A stretch of DNA of 8,768 bases from Chloroflexota bacterium (GCA_023381895.1 JAMCTA010000019.1:1-8768), one strand, 5' to 3'; shown: positions 1-5,920, numbered from the stretch's first letter. Notes: a model not told the origin generated them from the letters alone. Numbers and translations: made by a program.

Positions 1-6
1 CTAAAC

Positions 7-20
7 TTAGGTATCCCTAA
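7..20. promoter_or_regulatory. Putative DtxR/MntR-type metalloregulator operator
   Basis: The sequence contains a perfect inverted repeat, TTAGG-N4-CCTAA, with 5-bp arms and a 4-base spacer. It lies just downstream of a leftward -10 element, so it should cover the transcription start of a gene beyond the left edge. The known DtxR/IdeR box begins with exactly this TTAGG-N4-CCTAA pattern, which is the part contacted by one repressor dimer; MntR-like members of the family use related sites. Function is inferred from motif and position only, because neither the regulated gene nor the regulator is in the window. Confidence 0.5.
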
Positions 21-24
21 CATC

Positions 25-53
25 ATGCTAAATGGGCGCTCAAGAAACGTCAA
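25..53 (-). promoter_or_regulatory. Leftward sigma70-type promoter for a gene outside the window
   Basis: On the minus strand, TTGACG (53-48) is followed after exactly 17 bases by TAGCAT (30-25). These match the -35 and -10 consensus at 5/6 and 4/6 positions with ideal spacing. It starts 20 bases after the nadD stop codon, so the next leftward gene has its own promoter instead of relying on the nadD transcript. The predicted start point (about 18) falls inside the TTAGG-N4-CCTAA palindrome. No start codon for the gene is visible before the edge. Confidence 0.55.
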
Positions 54-72
54 TAGGAGGGCTGTGAAACCC

Positions 73-678
73 TTAACAGCGGTAGAGTCCGTGCCGCTCG
101 ATGTACTCGCGGACCTCTTCGGGCACCTGGTAGCGGATCGGCAGGCCGCGACGGATGCGCTTGCGTAGCTCAGTTGCCGATAGGTCGAAGCGCGGCCCTT
201 CCACAAAGAGAAGTCGTGTGGCAAGCTCGGGTAATGCTGCTGTGAGCTCTTTGATGTCGGGAGGATCCACTCCTGGCCGGTGCACGACGACGAAGGTGCA
301 AAGCTGGAGGATGTGGCGGGGCTGGTGCCAGGAGGTGAGCTCATGTAGGGCATCAGTCCCGGCGATGAAGTGTAAGAGAGTGTCCTCACTTTCACGCTCA
401 CGAAAAGCTTGCAATGTATCGACTGTGAACGAGAGACCTGGCCGTTCGAGCTCCAGCGTGGAGATTTGAAAGGAGGGATTCGAGGCGATCGCGAGCTCGA
501 GCATCGTGAGGCGGTGCTGGGCGGCCGTCAGCGGCCGGCCGGTCTTATGCGGAGGCTCGCGTGCCGGGATGAACACCACGCTTGACAACCCGAGACGCAC
601 ACGAGCCTCCTCAGCGATTGCCAGATGGCCTAAGTGCACGGGATCGAATGTGCCGCCGAGGATACCGAGACGTTTCAC
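73..678 (-). CDS. nadD: Nicotinate-nucleotide adenylyltransferase (NadD)
   Basis: NadD is a cytosolic enzyme that transfers AMP from ATP to nicotinate mononucleotide, making deamido-NAD in NAD biosynthesis. The 201-residue product starts with the nucleotidyltransferase signature GGTFDPVHLGH (residues 8-18). The family's PPHK segment follows, then FIAGTDAL in the middle, and SATELRKRIRRG (167-178), the ISSTxxR-type ATP-binding motif, near the end. Length is typical of bacterial NadD. The GTG at 678 is chosen as start because the Rossmann strand begins at once (KRLGILGG), GGAGG lies 12 bases upstream, and the codon overlaps the mscS stop as GTGA. The frame stays open further upstream, but that stretch is only mscS read out of frame. 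The gene should be co-transcribed and translationally coupled with mscS. Confidence 0.95.
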   Translation of the reverse strand: MKRLGILGGTFDPVHLGHLAIAEEARVRLGLSSVVFIPAREPPHKTGRPLTAAQHRLTMLELAIASNPSFQISTLELERPGLSFTVDTLQAFRERESEDTLLHFIAGTDALHELTSWHQPRHILQLCTFVVVHRPGVDPPDIKELTAALPELATRLLFVEGPRFDLSATELRKRIRRGLPIRYQVPEEVREYIERHGLYRC

Positions 679-1529
679 TGCTGACGGCCGCCTCCACTGC
701 GAGTTCGGGATGGGGTCGGTGCTGGCGGCTTGGCTGGAGCGAATGCTGACATGTCGGGGATGATCGGCGCTCCTGGCAGGGCGATGATCGCGCGTGGCAG
801 CTGTTGATGCAGCGCCGCTACGATGTGGCTTGGACCCCGACGTGGTGGCCCCCACACGTCAACCGCGAGGATCGCCCCTTTGCTCGACACGGTCTCGAGC
901 ACAACGTTGGGATGCGGCGTCAGGTCGTCGAGCGAGTGTGCTACCGCTGCTACTGTCGTGGTGATCTGTTGGAGATCCACGAGATCGGGTGGCAACGTCA
1001 CGTAGAGCGTCCAGCAGCGGTAGGCGGAAACCGTGCGATTGGTCACAATCGCATTGAACACCGTCGAGTTCGGTATGGTCAGGCGCGTGCCCTCGAGCGT
1101 TCGCAAGCTCGTGAGCCGGAGCTCGATGTTCTCTACCGTCCCACCTGTTCCAAGAAGCTCTAGGTAGTCACCAATGGTAAAGGGGCGCTCGATGAGGAGG
1201 TAGATGCCAGAGAAGAGATTCCGGAGGACGTCCTGGAGGGCGAGTGAGACAGCGAGGCCAACGACACCAAAGACAGTCAGCACAGAGACGACCCTGATGT
1301 TGAAGATGATGAGGATCCAGATGGCGGCGATCACGAGAACCGTCGTGAAAGCGACCCGACCAAGCAGAAGAGCAACAGAAGCGTCGATCCGTGAGCCGCG
1401 CTGCGCGATGCGGATAGTTCCCTGACGCAATCGTGCTGCGAGGACTATAGCGGCGACAGCCACGACGAGCGCTGCGATGACGTGCGGTGTCTGGCCGGTC
1501 ATCAAGATTGGCGGGGGGGTTACTGTCAC
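675..1529 (-). CDS. mscS: Small-conductance mechanosensitive channel (MscS family)
   Basis: This is an inner-membrane channel expected to open under membrane tension and release solutes during hypo-osmotic shock. The 284-residue product is close to E. coli MscS (286). It has three hydrophobic segments: about residues 16-34, 52-76 and 80-113. The third is the glycine/alanine-rich pore helix (VFGVVGLAVSLALQDVLRNL), followed by the family's IERPFTIGDY and by GTVENIELRLTSLRT and TIPNST in the beta domain. A proline- and arginine-rich tail ends the protein. The GTG at 1529 is preferred because AGGAGG and GGAG lie 10-16 bases upstream. A TTG at 1559 would give 294 residues and an ATG at 1502 would give 275. 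Its stop overlaps the nadD start. Family assignment is firm; the exact start is not. Confidence 0.9.
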   Translation of the reverse strand: MTVTPPPILMTGQTPHVIAALVVAVAAIVLAARLRQGTIRIAQRGSRIDASVALLLGRVAFTTVLVIAAIWILIIFNIRVVSVLTVFGVVGLAVSLALQDVLRNLFSGIYLLIERPFTIGDYLELLGTGGTVENIELRLTSLRTLEGTRLTIPNSTVFNAIVTNRTVSAYRCWTLYVTLPPDLVDLQQITTTVAAVAHSLDDLTPHPNVVLETVSSKGAILAVDVWGPPRRGPSHIVAALHQQLPRAIIALPGAPIIPDMSAFAPAKPPAPTPSRTRSGGGRQQ

Positions 1530-1778
1530 GAAGCCGTGTCTCCTGCCTCCTACCCTCAAGTGTTACCCTGCCACATCATACGGAACGTACGCGGGCTCTG
1601 CGGTCGATCCGCGGCCCGTACATTGTGGTGAGGCCTGGTCAGCATAGGGGCGTGCCGGTACCAGCTAGCCGCCACAAGATCCGCCCGCCACAATAGCAGA
1701 GGTGAGTGCGCTGATGGCGTGGCGTCTTCCCCAAGAGGAATAGCGTCGTGTCATCGTGGATAGGCAGAGGTGCTTGCA
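1530..1778. other. Divergent intergenic region between mscS and the glycosidase-like gene
   Basis: This 249-base region must hold promoters for both flanking genes. On the minus strand a TATGAT (1580-1575) matches the -10 consensus at 5/6 and would give a leader of about 40 bases before mscS. I see no good -35 at 17-18 bases, so it is weak. For the rightward gene I could not find a convincing -35/-10 pair; AGAGG (1766-1770), 8 bases before the ATG at 1779, serves as its ribosome binding site. An imperfect hairpin lies at 1587-1621. No small gene or RNA could be supported. Confidence 0.5.
1587..1621. repeat. Imperfect GC-rich inverted repeat (hairpin)
   Basis: Three nested arms pair: GTAC (1587-1590 with 1618-1621), GGGC/GCCC (1593-1596 with 1614-1617) and GCGG/CCGC (1600-1603 with 1609-1612). 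They close a 5-base TCGAT loop, with small bulges between arms, for 12 base pairs in all. It sits just upstream of the possible mscS -10 element and in the far-upstream region of the rightward gene. It could be a regulator site or a chance structure of GC-rich DNA. No U-tract follows on either strand, so a classic terminator is unlikely. Confidence 0.35.
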
Positions 1779-2804
1779 ATGAAGGGGATTCAGGTGACGA
1801 ACAAGACCTACCGGTCGGCTCTTCCGCTCCAGTTCGACCCCGAGCAAGGTGAGGTGGTGCTCGAACCTGAGCACGCCGGCTCGGGATACTGGGTAGGAGC
1901 GCCGAGTGTGCTCTGGGATGCGGCGGCAGGCTGCTGGTGGCTGACCTACCGGCGCCGGCGGCCACGCGGAGTGAACCCCGATGGCCTCGGTGAGCGGGGG
2001 TACGTAGGCCGGGTAGCTCGCAGCGAAGATGGCCTGCACTTTGAAGATGTGTGGGAAGTCGTACAGGGCGACTGGAATACGCCTTCGATGGAGCGCTTCT
2101 GCCTGGCCCGGCTTGGCGGAGGCTATGCCCTGTACGTGAGTTATGTTGACCCATTCGACAATCGCTGGCGTATCGACGTGCTGACTGCCGATGATCCGGC
2201 GCGGTTTGCTGCGCAAACGTTGCAGCCCGTCTTCACCGCGGGAGCGGTGGGAGCAGCCACTGGTGTTCCAGTAGAGGGAGTCAAAGATCCAGCAGTCTTT
2301 CGAGCAGGTGATGGCTACTACATGGTGATCAGCTACGCGCTAGCGGCAGCGCGGGCTGAGCACGAGCAAGCCCGGATGCACGCTACTGCCGACATCTACA
2401 ACACTGGATTGGCAACCGCCCCCACGGCACTTGCAACCTCAGCGGACGGATTGCACTGGACCTGGCAGGGTCAGATTCTCCCCACAGGCGGTGCGGGTAG
2501 CTGGGACTGTTACCAGTCGCGGCTGAATTCTGCCGTGCCCGTTGGAGGCCTCTGGCTCGGGTTCTACGATGGGGCCGCGTCGGAGCGCGAAAACTATGAA
2601 GAGCATTGCGGCGTCGCGACGTCACTCGATCTCCGGCGGTGGACGAAGCTGACCCCCAATGGTCCCTTTGTGGAGTCGCCGTACGGAACCCGCTCGTTAC
2701 GTTACGTCGAGGCTATCCGTAAGGATGACAACCTCGTCCTCTTCTACGAGTACGTTCGCCCGGATGCAGCGCACGAGCTGCGACGGATTGTATTGCCGCT
2801 GTAA
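1779..2804 (+). CDS. Five-bladed beta-propeller, glycosidase-like protein
   Basis: The 341-residue product resembles glycosidases of the five-bladed propeller fold (the GH32/43/68/130 superfamily). Five blades can be read: about residues 38-58, 104-124, 169-186, 248-264 and 305-326. Each has a pattern like P-x-V-x(5)-DGYYxLxxSY. The outer strands recur as SEDGLHFE (82-89), SADGLHWTW (221-229) and SLDLRRWTKL (282-291). VKDPAVF (168-174) looks like the Asp-Pro motif of this superfamily; E311 in VEAI may be a second acidic active-site residue. A clear first-blade catalytic Asp, as in GH43, is not evident. There is no signal peptide, so it is probably cytoplasmic. The ATG at 1779 has AGAGG 8 bases upstream; a GTG at 1770 would add three residues. 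No sugar transporter or sugar regulator lies nearby. Substrate is unknown and catalytic activity is not certain. Confidence 0.75.
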   Translation: MKGIQVTNKTYRSALPLQFDPEQGEVVLEPEHAGSGYWVGAPSVLWDAAAGCWWLTYRRRRPRGVNPDGLGERGYVGRVARSEDGLHFEDVWEVVQGDWNTPSMERFCLARLGGGYALYVSYVDPFDNRWRIDVLTADDPARFAAQTLQPVFTAGAVGAATGVPVEGVKDPAVFRAGDGYYMVISYALAAARAEHEQARMHATADIYNTGLATAPTALATSADGLHWTWQGQILPTGGAGSWDCYQSRLNSAVPVGGLWLGFYDGAASERENYEEHCGVATSLDLRRWTKLTPNGPFVESPYGTRSLRYVEAIRKDDNLVLFYEYVRPDAAHELRRIVLPL

Positions 2805-2811
2805 GGGACGG

Positions 2812-2856
2812 CAGCTAGGCGGTCGTGGGGCTGGGGACGTTCCACGACCGCAGCTG
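2812..2856. terminator. Hairpin between convergent genes, possible bidirectional terminator
   Basis: A perfect 10-bp stem, GCGGTCGTGG (2819-2828) with CCACGACCGC (2842-2851), is extended outward by five more pairs, CAGCT (2812-2816) with AGCTG (2852-2856), across a 2-base bulge (2817-2818). The loop is 13 bases. It begins 8 bases after the stop of the rightward propeller gene and contains the stop and last codons of the leftward DinB-like gene. Position suggests transcription stops here from both sides, but no U-rich tract follows on either strand. It may instead stabilise 3' ends. Confidence 0.45.
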
Positions 2857-3297
2857 TTCGAGATGTTCCCGGCAGTGCCCTGCCAGCCCGGTGATGCTCT
2901 GCAGTGTGGTGATGCTGCGTGTGCCGCGTGGAGTAACGAACGGGAGCTCCCGCTCATCTTCCTCTCGCGGGAGCGTAGCGACGTAGTCGAGGTATTCCCT
3001 CTTGTGGTCCTCGAGCCGCGAGAGGATCAGACTGCGATCATCGGAATCGGCACTTGCAGTTATCTGGCGTAGGCTCTCAAAGTGCGCAGGTGGAATCTGT
3101 CCACCACTGCGAGCTGCCTGGAGCATGGCCTTGTTGAAGAGCATCGCGACACCGACGTGGGTCACAAGCGAGGCGACTGACCAAGGGTCGCCTGCTGGCC
3201 GGTACCGGAACTGCTCGTCGTTCAGAGCGCCGAAGGCAGTCTTGACCTCCGCATAGCTCTGTTCGAAATCGGCGAGTGCTGCATTGCGGTCCGTCAC
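2815..3297 (-). CDS. DinB-superfamily four-helix protein (DinB_2-like)
   Basis: The 160-residue product has the layout of the DinB/DfsB-like metal-binding four-helix bundle. A conserved early segment (DPWSVASLVTHVG, residues 37-49) supplies His47, and a late helix carries His141 and His145 in an HxxxH pattern (GHCREHLEQLR). These three histidines form the usual metal site. Family members include thiol-dependent transferases and hydrolases, such as bacillithiol transferase relatives, but most are uncharacterised, so the reaction cannot be named. The GTG at 3297 is chosen as start because AAGGGG (3310-3305) lies 7 bases upstream and the length then matches the family. The frame runs open to 3540, but that N-terminal part has no family resemblance. 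The gene converges on the propeller gene and is transcribed away from the CHAP gene. Confidence 0.8.
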   Translation of the reverse strand: MTDRNAALADFEQSYAEVKTAFGALNDEQFRYRPAGDPWSVASLVTHVGVAMLFNKAMLQAARSGGQIPPAHFESLRQITASADSDDRSLILSRLEDHKREYLDYVATLPREEDERELPFVTPRGTRSITTLQSITGLAGHCREHLEQLRSWNVPSPTTA

Positions 3298-3348
3298 GTT
3301 GGATCCCCTTTGCCGCTGAGAATGATTCCACCCTGGCGGGCACTGTAC

Positions 3349-3370
3349 CGCATCCGTCATCGAGGATGCG
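3349..3370. repeat. 7-bp inverted repeat upstream of the DinB-like gene
   Basis: CGCATCC (3349-3355) and GGATGCG (3364-3370) are perfect inverted copies separated by 8 bases. It lies 52 bases upstream of the DinB-like GTG, right next to a possible leftward -10 (TACAGT). That location would suit a repressor or activator site, but the motif matches no operator I recognise and could be chance. Confidence 0.3.
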
Positions 3371-3564
3371 CGGCCGGACCGGGGTAGACTGCTCATCGCT
3401 ACGTCATCTCTGCGGGCTTGCCGGCCGTGGCTGCGGCAGCTGCTGATCCTCGCGAGCCAGTGACGTGCGGGCGATCTTCGTATCGCAACTGGTAGGACTA
3501 TAGTTCCAGGATCGGTCGAGATCTGCCTACATTCCGGCACACTTGGATTGACTGCTGAGCGTGC

Positions 3565-3573
3565 AGGAAGGAG
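3565..3573 (+). promoter_or_regulatory. Ribosome binding site that fixes the CHAP gene start
   Basis: AGGAAGGAG ends 4 bases before the GTG at 3578. It is a strong Shine-Dalgarno match and favours this GTG over the upstream in-frame TTG at 3548, which has no such site and would put ten extra residues in front of the signal peptide. Confidence 0.6.
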
Positions 3574-3577
3574 CGAG

Positions 3578-5071
3578 GTGGCAAGACGGCGCTCTTTGGC
3601 GATCTTCGCGCTGGTGCTTCTCGCACTCGTCCGTGGCGCTCTCCGTTCTCATGCGGACGCAACGCGTAGTGCCGAATCCCAGCTCCGGCAGAGCCAGGAC
3701 GCCCACCGTCAGGCAGAGCAACAGCTCCAGGCCGCTCACGGCGACATCGCTGCTCTCCAAGCCCAACTGGCAGCGAACCAGACGCAGGTCGATGCGGTGC
3801 AGCAGCAGATTACCCTGGTCCAGCAGCAAGCGAATGCCCACACAGATGCGCTTGCTACGCACGTCAGTCAACTCTTGCAGCAACTGGAGGCGGCACGCAC
3901 TTCGCTTGCCAAAGAGCAGGGTGACCTCGGCGCGCAGCGCACCGCGGCAGACGCCCGGCTGACTGATCTGCGCCGGCAACTGCTGACGTTACAGCAGCAG
4001 ATGCAACGCGTGGAAACCCAGAAGGAACACCTTGACAGCGAGATTCCCCGGCTGCGGGAGCAGGTGCAGCAGGGAGCTGCAGCGATGGCGCGTGACCAAG
4101 CGGCAAGCAATGCCGCGCTCGTGCAGATCTACAAGCTTTCGCAAGTCTCTGCGCTGCAGCTCGTGCTGCGTTCCCAAAATATCAGCGACGGATTGAACCG
4201 GATGATGGAGTTTGCGCTCTTGGCCCAGCACGACCGGCAGCTCCTCTTCCGAGTGGGCAACGAGCACAGTCTCCTCCGGTTCCGACAGCAGCGCCTGAAC
4301 GATGACGTGCAGGCGACAGAACAGCTTGCAACGACGCTGCAGACCGATCACACGCAGTTGCAGGTACGCGCTCATCAGGAGACCGCCATTCTCACCCGGC
4401 TCCAGCAGCAGCTTACAACAGCGGAGGCTCGCTTCCACCTGCAAATCGGCACGCTCGACACAGCCATTGCCGCGACCCGCCAGCGGTTAGCCCGGACGCA
4501 GTCCTCTTACGCTGCCATCGAGCAGCCGTTGCAGGCGAGGCAAATGCAGCTTGGTGTGATAACCGGTACGCAGCAGGTGCAGCTCGGGCAGCTCGAACAG
4601 ACGGCACGACTGGCTGCTCAACGGGCCGCCGCTGCCGCTCGCGCTCAGAGTGCCGCCCAAGCGCTACTTCAGCGCTTGCGCGCCGCTGCCCGCACCCATC
4701 CCGCCATACAGACCGTCGCCCGCGCGCTGCCTTCCCGGCCGGCTCCGAATCCCTTCCCCTATGGACAATGCACGTGGTGGGCGCTCTCCAGGCGTCCAGA
4801 CCTCGCCGGCAGCGTCTGGGGCAATGCCTGGCAGTGGGCAAGTGAAGCGCGTGTCAATGGGCGGGCGGAAGGCACGACGCCGCGCCTCGGCGCTATCGCC
4901 GTCTTTCAGCCCGGCGTTGAAGGGGCCGACTGGGAGGGCCACGTCGGCTATGTCATTCAAGTGGGCAGCAACGGCAGATTCGCGGTGAGCGAGATGAACT
5001 TCTACCACTGGGCGTTCGTCGATACGCGCTGGGCCCACACTGGCTGGGGCGTCACCTTCATCTACGGCTAG
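3578..5071 (+). CDS. Secreted coiled-coil/CHAP-domain peptidoglycan hydrolase (PcsB-like)
   Basis: The 497-residue product begins with a signal peptide: basic ARRRS, a hydrophobic LAIFALVLLALV core and likely cleavage after SHADA near residue 28. A very long glutamine- and alanine-rich coiled coil follows. Within it, a segment like IYKLSQVSALQLVLRSQ, then RMMEFALLAQHDRQLL, matches the hinge region of EnvC/PcsB-type proteins. The last ~105 residues are a CHAP (cysteine amidase/endopeptidase) domain: Cys398 in YGQCTWWA, His455 in GHVGYV and an SEMNFYH segment (471-477) offering the third polar residue. PcsB-like proteins cut peptidoglycan during division and are activated through their coiled coil by FtsEX; whether that holds here is inference, and no ftsEX is in the window. 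It is transcribed alone. The family and catalytic residues are clear; the biological role is not. Confidence 0.88.
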   Translation: MARRRSLAIFALVLLALVRGALRSHADATRSAESQLRQSQDAHRQAEQQLQAAHGDIAALQAQLAANQTQVDAVQQQITLVQQQANAHTDALATHVSQLLQQLEAARTSLAKEQGDLGAQRTAADARLTDLRRQLLTLQQQMQRVETQKEHLDSEIPRLREQVQQGAAAMARDQAASNAALVQIYKLSQVSALQLVLRSQNISDGLNRMMEFALLAQHDRQLLFRVGNEHSLLRFRQQRLNDDVQATEQLATTLQTDHTQLQVRAHQETAILTRLQQQLTTAEARFHLQIGTLDTAIAATRQRLARTQSSYAAIEQPLQARQMQLGVITGTQQVQLGQLEQTARLAAQRAAAAARAQSAAQALLQRLRAAARTHPAIQTVARALPSRPAPNPFPYGQCTWWALSRRPDLAGSVWGNAWQWASEARVNGRAEGTTPRLGAIAVFQPGVEGADWEGHVGYVIQVGSNGRFAVSEMNFYHWAFVDTRWAHTGWGVTFIYG

Positions 5072-5249
5072 TATCTTTGGTTATCCACGGGGGACGCGAT
5101 ACTCTACCACTCAGCCGGAGCAGCCATTACCCATGCTTTTGTGCCTCTGGTGACAGACGCTGAACACATCGTGGAACGGGGCGATGCAGCCAGACCGGCC
5201 GGGGATTACGAGCAGACCGCAGGCTTCGGAATTCTCCCCGACCACACGC

Positions 5250-5255
5250 TACACT
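5250..5255 (+). promoter_or_regulatory. Possible -10 element of the tetR-menFD promoter
   Basis: TACACT matches TATAAT at 4/6, including the key first TA and last T. The best -35 candidate, TTCGGA (5225-5230), is a poor match and 19 bases away, so this could be an activator-helped or weak promoter. Transcription would start near 5262, inside the palindrome, giving a leader of about 30 bases. Confidence 0.35.
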
Positions 5256-5256
5256 T

Positions 5257-5278
5257 AAACCGACGAGTAAGTCGGTTT
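5257..5278. promoter_or_regulatory. Palindromic operator, probable TetR autoregulation site
   Basis: AAACCGAC and GTCGGTTT form a perfect 8-bp inverted repeat around a 6-base GAGTAA spacer, 22 bases in total. It ends 15 bases before the regulator's start codon and immediately follows the -10-like TACACT. TetR-family repressors typically bind such palindromes at their own promoters, often of the general ACCGAC...GTCGGT type. Binding here would block transcription of the regulator and the overlapping menF and menD. The arms are not followed by a coding or terminator-like pattern, which favours a protein site over an RNA hairpin, although an attenuating hairpin is not excluded. Confidence 0.65.
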
Positions 5279-5279
5279 T

Positions 5280-5284
5280 GGGAG
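5280..5284 (+). promoter_or_regulatory. Ribosome binding site that decides the tetR start
   Basis: GGGAG touches the ATG at 5285 directly, too close to serve it, but lies 9 bases before the in-frame GTG at 5294. That spacing makes GTG 5294 the better start, shortening the product by three residues. Confidence 0.5.
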
Positions 5285-5293
5285 ATGTGGATC

Positions 5294-5920
5294 GTGCGGG
5301 CAGAGCAAGAACGCGGTCGCCTGCGCTACAAGCGCATCTTGGACTCGGCGGCGCAGGTGTTCGCGCACGCCGGCTACCGAGACACGTCGATGGACGCCAT
5401 CGCCGAAGCGAGCGCAACATCCAAAGGCGGCGTTTACTTTCACTTCCCTACAAAGCACGCAATCTTTCTTACGCTCCTCGAGCGTATGGCAGATCTCTTA
5501 CGGAGCCGCATCGTGACTGCGATGAAAGAGCAGGACACGCCATCGGCACGCCTCGACGCTGCAGTGGGCACGATGTTGCGCACGTTCGCTGATCATCGCG
5601 CACTTGCCCGGCTGTTCCTGATCGACGCCTGGGGTGCGGGGCGTGATGTTCATCAGCGACTTCTCGAGATCGAAGACCAGTTCGTCGACCTCATCGCTGG
5701 ACAGCTGCAAGAGGCGATCTGCGCCGGCGCCATCGAGCCAATCGACGTTGAGCTCGTCAGCGTGGCGTGGTTCGGAGCGCTCTACCAGATCGTCCTCCGC
5801 TGGCTCGTCACTGGTCAGCCAGTGCGGCTGGAAGATGCCTCACCAGCGTTGCGCTCCTTACTGCTGCGCAGCGTGTCGCTTCCACAGCCAGTAACAAAGA
5901 CTGAAAGGACGCAGGCATGA
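5294..5920 (+). CDS. TetR-family transcriptional regulator
   Basis: The 208-residue product has the TetR N-terminal helix-turn-helix domain at about residues 12-60: RILDSAAQVFAHAGY, TSMDAIAEASATSKGGVYFHF and a following PTKHAIFLTLLER helix. The SKGGVYFHF stretch is the usual recognition-helix end. The C-terminal two thirds are helical and would form the dimer and ligand pocket; the ligand cannot be read from sequence. It is probably a cytoplasmic repressor that binds the palindrome at 5257-5278. Its stop overlaps the menF start as ATGA, tying its expression to menF and menD. Length is normal for the family. A fatty-acid or lipid-type ligand is possible for this subfamily flavour, but that is a guess. 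The GTG at 5294 is preferred over the ATG at 5285 because of ribosome-binding-site spacing. Confidence 0.9.
   Translation: MRAEQERGRLRYKRILDSAAQVFAHAGYRDTSMDAIAEASATSKGGVYFHFPTKHAIFLTLLERMADLLRSRIVTAMKEQDTPSARLDAAVGTMLRTFADHRALARLFLIDAWGAGRDVHQRLLEIEDQFVDLIAGQLQEAICAGAIEPIDVELVSVAWFGALYQIVLRWLVTGQPVRLEDASPALRSLLLRSVSLPQPVTKTERTQA

Larger units (their letters stand above)
3298..3577. other. Divergent intergenic region between the DinB-like and CHAP genes
   Basis: This 280-base region should contain the promoters of both flanking genes. A TATAGT (3499-3504) on the plus strand matches the -10 consensus at 5/6 and would start transcription about 65 bases before the CHAP start, but the -35 is poor. 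On the minus strand a TACAGT near 3341-3346 is a possible -10 for the DinB-like gene, also without a good -35. A palindrome occurs at 3349-3370. Open frames crossing the region are extensions of the flanking genes and lack ribosome binding sites. Confidence 0.4.
5072..5293 (+). other. Intergenic region and leader ahead of the tetR-menF-menD operon
   Basis: The first half has no convincing terminator for the CHAP gene. The only pairing is AGTATC (5070-5075) with GATACT (5098-5103), a weak 6-bp stem with a 22-base loop. The second half holds the operon control signals: a -10-like TACACT (5250-5255), the palindrome at 5257-5278 and GGGAG (5280-5284). The TetR frame is open back to 5141, but that stretch lacks TetR similarity and crosses the promoter and operator, so it is treated as non-coding. 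Confidence 0.5.

Noticed and set aside
64..201. Short rightward frame starting with GTG after a GGAGG
   Set aside because: It runs antisense inside nadD for about 45 codons, has no recognisable product, and the GGAGG lies only a few bases from the start. Treated as chance.
679..855. N-terminal extension of nadD up to 855
   Set aside because: It overlaps mscS in another frame, has no family similarity, and the GTG at 678 fits ribosome binding site, length and Rossmann start.
2659..3072. Rightward frame spanning the propeller gene end and the DinB-like gene
   Set aside because: It crosses two well-supported genes in other frames and has no recognisable domain.
3298..3540. N-terminal extension of the DinB-like gene
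   Set aside because: The stretch shows no domain and would give 241 residues, well over the family's usual size; GTG 3297 has a good ribosome binding site.
3989..4444. Long antisense frame inside the CHAP gene
   Set aside because: It is a shadow of the repetitive CAG-rich coiled-coil codons; no ribosome binding site or domain is visible.
5081..5089. DnaA-box-like TTATCCACG
   Set aside because: A single near-match (8/9) without a cluster, AT-rich region or replication genes does not support an origin.
5070..5103. AGTATC/GATACT pair after the CHAP gene as a terminator
   Set aside because: Only six AT-rich pairs with a 22-base loop and no U-tract; too weak to call.
5141..5293. N-terminal extension of the TetR gene
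   Set aside because: The added residues do not resemble a TetR N-terminus and would read through the promoter and palindrome.
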